9,696 bases of DNA, taken from Microbacteriaceae bacterium (lineage in GTDB: Bacteria; Actinomycetota; Actinomycetes; Actinomycetales; Microbacteriaceae). The stretch lies in assembly GCA_947453285.1 (NCBI GenBank), contig CANGGA010000029.1, forward strand, positions 1-9,696. Reading direction: 5' to 3'. The translations under genes and the position numbers were made by a program. The notes under the pieces were generated by a model. It made no database searches. It had not been told where the DNA came from and worked only from the letters and a program-made list of their open reading frames with translations. Of this stretch, positions 6,483 through 9,696 are shown one piece after another (within the stretch, counting starts at the first letter, position 1; each line of letters begins with the position of its first letter).

Positions 6483-7309
6483 TGCTGATTCTCGCCGCGA
6501 CCCCAATAGGCAACCTTGCCGATGCCTCGCCGCGACTTGTCGAGCACCTCACCGGTTCGCACTTCATCGCAGCCGAAGACACAAGAACCCTGTTCAAGTT
6601 GGCTCAGGCCCTTGGCATCAAGATCAACGCAAGAACCTTTAGCCTGCACGATCACAACGAACGCGAACGCCTCGAGCAACTGGTCGAGGTCGCGCGCGAA
6701 CACGATCTGCTCGTCGTCAGCGACGCGGGCATGCCGACCGTCAGCGACCCTGGCTTCAACCTGGTTCGCGCCTGCGCCGAGGCCGGGGTGGCCGTGACCA
6801 TCGTGCCGGGGCCCTCTGCGGTGCTAAGCGCGCTCGCGGTCTCTGGCCTGCCAACCGACCGCTTCACCTTTGAGGGCTTCATGCCCCGCAAAGACGGCGA
6901 GCGTCGCACCCTGTTTGAAGAACTGCTTCGCGAGCAGCGCACCATGATTTTCTTCGAGTCGCCGCACCGTTTGCTCGAATCGCTTCAGACGGCAGCCGAA
7001 GTCTTTGGCGCAGACCGCAAGGCCTCGGTCTCTCGTGAACTCACCAAGAAGTTCGAGCACACCGAGCGCGGCACCCTTGCCGAACTTATCGACTGGGCCA
7101 AAGGCGACCCAAAGGGCGAGTTCGTTGTCGTGATCGCTGGCGCCGGTGAGCTCATCCGTGATATTCACGCCCTGGTCGAAGACGTTCTCGCTTTGGTTGC
7201 CGGTGGCGAACGCCTCAAAGAGGCCGTCAATCAGATCGCCGAGCTGTCGAAGGTTTCGAAGAGTGAGCTCTATCAACTTGCCTTGGATGCCCGCAAAGCC
7301 CTCGGTTAA
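6482..7309 (+). CDS. rsmI: 16S rRNA (cytidine1402-2'-O)-methyltransferase
   Basis: A 275-residue SAM-dependent methyltransferase of the tetrapyrrole-methylase fold. It methylates the 2'-O of C1402 in the decoding centre of 16S rRNA, acting on the small subunit in the cytoplasm. All family signatures are present: ATPIGNL at 6-12, AAEDTR at 30-35, SDAGMPTVSDPG at 80-91, VPGPSA at 108-113, FFESPHRL at 157-164, RELTKKFE at 185-192 and GEFVVVI at 212-218. Length is typical. The GTG at 6482 puts the first beta strand (LILAATPIG) right at the N-terminus, as in homologues, so an upstream start is unlikely. It appears to be translated from a leaderless transcript. metG follows after 9 nt, and pmt diverges 69 bp upstream. 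The base composition looks more GC-rich than that of the pmt cluster. Confidence 0.97.
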   Translation: MLILAATPIGNLADASPRLVEHLTGSHFIAAEDTRTLFKLAQALGIKINARTFSLHDHNERERLEQLVEVAREHDLLVVSDAGMPTVSDPGFNLVRACAEAGVAVTIVPGPSAVLSALAVSGLPTDRFTFEGFMPRKDGERRTLFEELLREQRTMIFFESPHRLLESLQTAAEVFGADRKASVSRELTKKFEHTERGTLAELIDWAKGDPKGEFVVVIAGAGELIRDIHALVEDVLALVAGGERLKEAVNQIAELSKVSKSELYQLALDARKALG

Positions 7310-7319
7310 GATAGTTCAA
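7307..7319 (+). promoter_or_regulatory. Leaderless promoter of metG overlapping the rsmI stop codon (-10 TAAGAT)
   Basis: TAAGAT (7307-7312) sits at -12 to -7 from the metG ATG at 7319. Its first three bases are the rsmI stop codon TAA. A partial -35-like TTGGAT lies at 7283-7288 with an 18-bp spacer. There is no Shine-Dalgarno before the ATG. metG may thus have its own leaderless transcript in addition to any readthrough from rsmI. Confidence 0.55.
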
Positions 7320-8917
7320 TGCCTAACAACCTCGACGCGTCTTTCTATGCCACGACGCCGATCTTCTATGTGAACGATGCCCCGCACATCGGCCACGCAT
7401 ATACCGAGGTTGCCGCAGACGTTTTGACCCGCTGGCACCGTCAGCGCGGCGAGGATGCCTTTTTGCTGACCGGCACCGACGAGCACGGCGAGAAGATTCT
7501 TCGCACGGCTGCCGCCAACAAGGTTGAGCCACAGGCCTGGGTCGACAAGCTCGTGCACGATGCCTGGTTGCCACTTCTGAACACCATCGACATCGACAAC
7601 CAAGACTTCATTCGCACCACCGAACCTCGCCACGAGAAGAATGTGCAGAAGTTCTTGCAGCACCTTTATGACAAGGGCTTCATCTATCGCGGCGAATTTG
7701 TGGGCAACTATTGCGTCGGCTGCGAGGAATACAAGACCGAAGGCGACCTAATCGATGGCGAAGGCGACTTTGCCGGTCAGGCGGTTTGCGCCATTCACTC
7801 GAAGCCGGTCGAGAAGCTTCACGAAACCAACTATTTCTTTAAGCTCAGCGAATTTCAGCAGCCACTGCTCGACTTTTACGCTGCCAACCCAAAATTCATT
7901 CAGCCAGAGTCTGCTCGCAACGAAGTTGTTTCGTTCGTTCGTCGCGGCCTCGAAGATCTTTCGATTTCGCGTTCAAAAGAAAAGTTCGACTGGGGAATCG
8001 ACATTCCTTGGGATGACTCACACATCACCTACGTTTGGTTCGACGCACTTCTGAACTACATCACGGCAATCGGTTATGGCGAAGACGAAGCGGCTTTCGA
8101 GAAGCGTTGGCCTGCGTCGGTTCAAATCGTCGGAAAAGACATTCTTCGTTTTCACGCGGTCATCTGGCCGGCAATGTTGATGGCTGCCGACCTACCAACT
8201 CCGAAACAAGTTTTCGGTCATGGCTGGCTTCTTGTCGGCGGCGAGAAGATGTCGAAGTCGAAACTCACCGGCATCGCTCCGCACCAAATCACGGATACCT
8301 TCGGCTCAGACGCGTTTCGCTATTACTTCATGAAGGCAATCGCCTTCGGCAGCGACGGTTCGTTCTCATGGGAAGACCTCTCTGCTCGCTACCAGTCAGA
8401 GCTCGCTAACGGATTCGGCAACTTGGCATCGCGCGTAATCGCGATGATTCACCGATACTTCGATGGCACCCTGCCAGCCTCTGGCCCAGACACCGAGGCA
8501 GAGCTCGAGATTCAAAAGATTGCGGCAGACGCAGTTGCGGCCGCAGATGCGGCCATCGACGATGTCGCCATCCATGAGGCAATTGCCCAGGTCTGGACGC
8601 TAGTCGATGCCCTCAACGGCTACATCACCGTGCAGGAGCCTTGGGTTCTTGCCAAGGATGAAGCCACTCGCGAGCGCCTAGCCACAGTGCTTTACACAAC
8701 CGCAGAAGGCCTTCGCGCCCTTTCGGTCTTGCTTTCACCGGTGGTGCCAAAGGCCACAGCAAAGCTCTGGTCGGCCCTTGCCGCTCAGTCGCTTGGCGAC
8801 CTTGCCGACCGCCCGATCCGCGAGGCCGCCGACTGGGGTCAATTGCCAGCGGGTGCCAAGATCGCAGAACTCGAACCGTTGTTTCCGCGTATCGAGCAAG
8901 ACGCCGAGACCAAGTAG
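7319..8917 (+). CDS. metG: Methionyl-tRNA synthetase
   Basis: A 532-residue class I aminoacyl-tRNA synthetase that charges tRNA(Met) and initiator tRNA in the cytoplasm. The catalytic Rossmann fold carries HIGH at 23-26 in DAPHIGHAYTE and KMSKS at 310-314. TGTDEHGEK at 51-59 is also typical. The connective insert has one zinc knuckle, Cys132-x2-Cys135 paired with Cys157 and His160. YVWFDALLNYITAIGY (238-253) and VGKDILRFHAVIWPAML (271-287) are family hallmarks. An alpha-helical anticodon-binding domain follows from about 365 with QEPWVLAK near 441. There is no C-terminal Trbp111/OB-fold extension, as in the short actinobacterial form. ATG at 7319 is the obvious start. The gene lies 9 nt after rsmI and 5 nt before tatD. 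Confidence 0.98.
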   Translation: MPNNLDASFYATTPIFYVNDAPHIGHAYTEVAADVLTRWHRQRGEDAFLLTGTDEHGEKILRTAAANKVEPQAWVDKLVHDAWLPLLNTIDIDNQDFIRTTEPRHEKNVQKFLQHLYDKGFIYRGEFVGNYCVGCEEYKTEGDLIDGEGDFAGQAVCAIHSKPVEKLHETNYFFKLSEFQQPLLDFYAANPKFIQPESARNEVVSFVRRGLEDLSISRSKEKFDWGIDIPWDDSHITYVWFDALLNYITAIGYGEDEAAFEKRWPASVQIVGKDILRFHAVIWPAMLMAADLPTPKQVFGHGWLLVGGEKMSKSKLTGIAPHQITDTFGSDAFRYYFMKAIAFGSDGSFSWEDLSARYQSELANGFGNLASRVIAMIHRYFDGTLPASGPDTEAELEIQKIAADAVAAADAAIDDVAIHEAIAQVWTLVDALNGYITVQEPWVLAKDEATRERLATVLYTTAEGLRALSVLLSPVVPKATAKLWSALAAQSLGDLADRPIREAADWGQLPAGAKIAELEPLFPRIEQDAETK

Positions 8918-8922
8918 TCATC

Positions 8923-9696
8923 GTGGCCGAAGAGCAGTTCGTGCGCAGCGTTGGTGCTGGGGGCGAAGAAACCCCGAAGCGCAAACTCGAGTATCCGTCG
9001 CTGCCTGAGCCACTCGAAGTAGGCACCTACGACAACCACTGTCACCTCGAATTCTCTTTCGACGACGCCGAGGCGTCAATGCCATGGCAAGAAAATCTCG
9101 ACAAGGCAACTTCGGTCGGCATGCTCGGCGTTGTTCAAGTTGGAGTGACTCTCGAGAGTTCGAAGTGGTCGGCAGCGCTTGCTGCTCGCGAACCTCGCGT
9201 TCTTGCGGCCGTGGCCCTGCACCCAAACGAGGCGCCGCTCTACGGCAACTTGCGTGACTTGGATGCCGCCATCGCAGAAATTGCAGAGTTGGCAACTCAA
9301 CCTCGCGTTCGTGCAATCGGCGAAACCGGTTTAGATTTCTTTCGAACCGAAGGTGACGAAAATGTTGCCTTGCAAAAGCACTCATTCGAAGAGCACATTC
9401 GAATCGCAAAAGAAAATGACATCGCTCTGATGATTCACGATCGCGAAGCACACGACGAAGTCGTCGAAACTTTGAAGCGCGTCGGTGCTCCTGAGAAAGT
9501 CGTCTTTCACTGTTACTCGGGCGATGTCGAACTTGCCGAGATCTGCAACGAAAACGGCTGGTACATGTCGTTCGCCGGAAACATCACCATCAAGCGCAAC
9601 CAGGGTTTTCGCGATTCGCTAAAACGTGCTCGACGCGAATTGATCATGGTTGAAACCGATGCGCCGTTTTTAGCCCCAGAGCCCTATCGCGGCCGA
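8923..9696 (+). CDS. tatD: TatD-family metal-dependent DNase, 3' truncated by the window end
   Basis: The first 258 codons of a TatD-family amidohydrolase-fold nuclease (3'-5' exonuclease/DNase activity is known for E. coli TatD). All metal ligands seen in the family are present: His39 and His41 in DNHCHLEF, Glu134 in AIGETGLDFFR, His172 in MIHDRE, His196 in FHCYSG, and Asp246 in ETDAPFLAP. The reading frame is open to the last base, and roughly the final 30-40 residues are missing. About 34 residues precede the core, more than in most homologues. The start is uncertain: GTG at 8923 lies 5 nt after the metG stop without a clear ribosome site, while GTG at 8941 has GAAGAG 6 nt upstream and would shorten the extension by six residues. 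Position after metG matches the known actinobacterial order, so it is probably cotranscribed with metG. Confidence 0.95.
   Translation, partial: MAEEQFVRSVGAGGEETPKRKLEYPSLPEPLEVGTYDNHCHLEFSFDDAEASMPWQENLDKATSVGMLGVVQVGVTLESSKWSAALAAREPRVLAAVALHPNEAPLYGNLRDLDAAIAEIAELATQPRVRAIGETGLDFFRTEGDENVALQKHSFEEHIRIAKENDIALMIHDREAHDEVVETLKRVGAPEKVVFHCYSGDVELAEICNENGWYMSFAGNITIKRNQGFRDSLKRARRELIMVETDAPFLAPEPYRGR

Noticed and set aside
5778..6506. A 242-codon open frame on the minus strand running across the pmt promoter region
   Set aside because: It lies mostly inside pmt in another frame, is full of Arg/Pro/Ala as expected for an out-of-frame reading of GC-rich DNA, and shows no family motif, while pmt carries complete PMT signatures.
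8918..9451. A 177-codon minus-strand open frame opposite tatD
   Set aside because: The tatD frame contains all six metal ligands; the antisense frame is Arg/Leu-rich with no family features.

Overview
The window looks like a compact chromosome segment from an actinobacterium, most plausibly a small-genome member of the Microbacteriaceae such as the freshwater Rhodoluna/Aquiluna type. The clues are an actinobacterial-type protein O-mannosyltransferase (Pmt), the gene order pmt / rsmI - metG - tatD that is also known from Mycobacterium, a Lys/Ala/Pro-rich nucleoid-protein tail, moderate GC content, GTG and TTG starts, and almost no intergenic DNA. Only about 180 of 9696 bases lie outside genes, and the longest gap is 86 bp, so no stretch above 300 bases lacks a gene. 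The genus is an inference.

Layout. Positions 1-393 hold the 3' end of a gene for a very basic, repetitive DNA-binding tail, followed by a strong Rho-independent terminator (411-447). Positions 480-1733 (+) encode an MFS transporter that starts at TTG behind a good Shine-Dalgarno. Its stop codon directly abuts the stop codon of a convergent minus-strand cluster. That cluster (6412 down to 1734) is a tight five-gene unit: pmt, a second MFS transporter, a YciI-family protein, an aldo/keto reductase and a TIGR01777-type NAD(P)-binding epimerase-like protein. Junctions between these genes are 0, 2, -1 and 7 nt.

A 69-bp divergent gap (6413-6481) separates pmt from a plus-strand housekeeping cluster. 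This consists of rsmI (16S rRNA C1402 2'-O-methyltransferase), metG (methionyl-tRNA synthetase) and tatD (metal-dependent DNase), the last cut by the window end.

How they work together. rsmI, metG and tatD form a translation and nucleic-acid maintenance block. Pmt glycosylates exported proteins at the membrane. The genes behind pmt (exporter-like MFS, YciI, two oxidoreductase-type proteins) have no established link to mannosylation and probably ride on its promoter.

The most notable regulatory signal is at pmt, rsmI and metG. Each lacks a Shine-Dalgarno and has a TANNNT -10 hexamer exactly 12 to 7 bases before the start codon, as expected for leaderless mRNAs. The metG hexamer includes the rsmI stop codon. 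I saw no mobile element, CRISPR array, tRNA, rRNA or phage gene, and no convincing new biological system.
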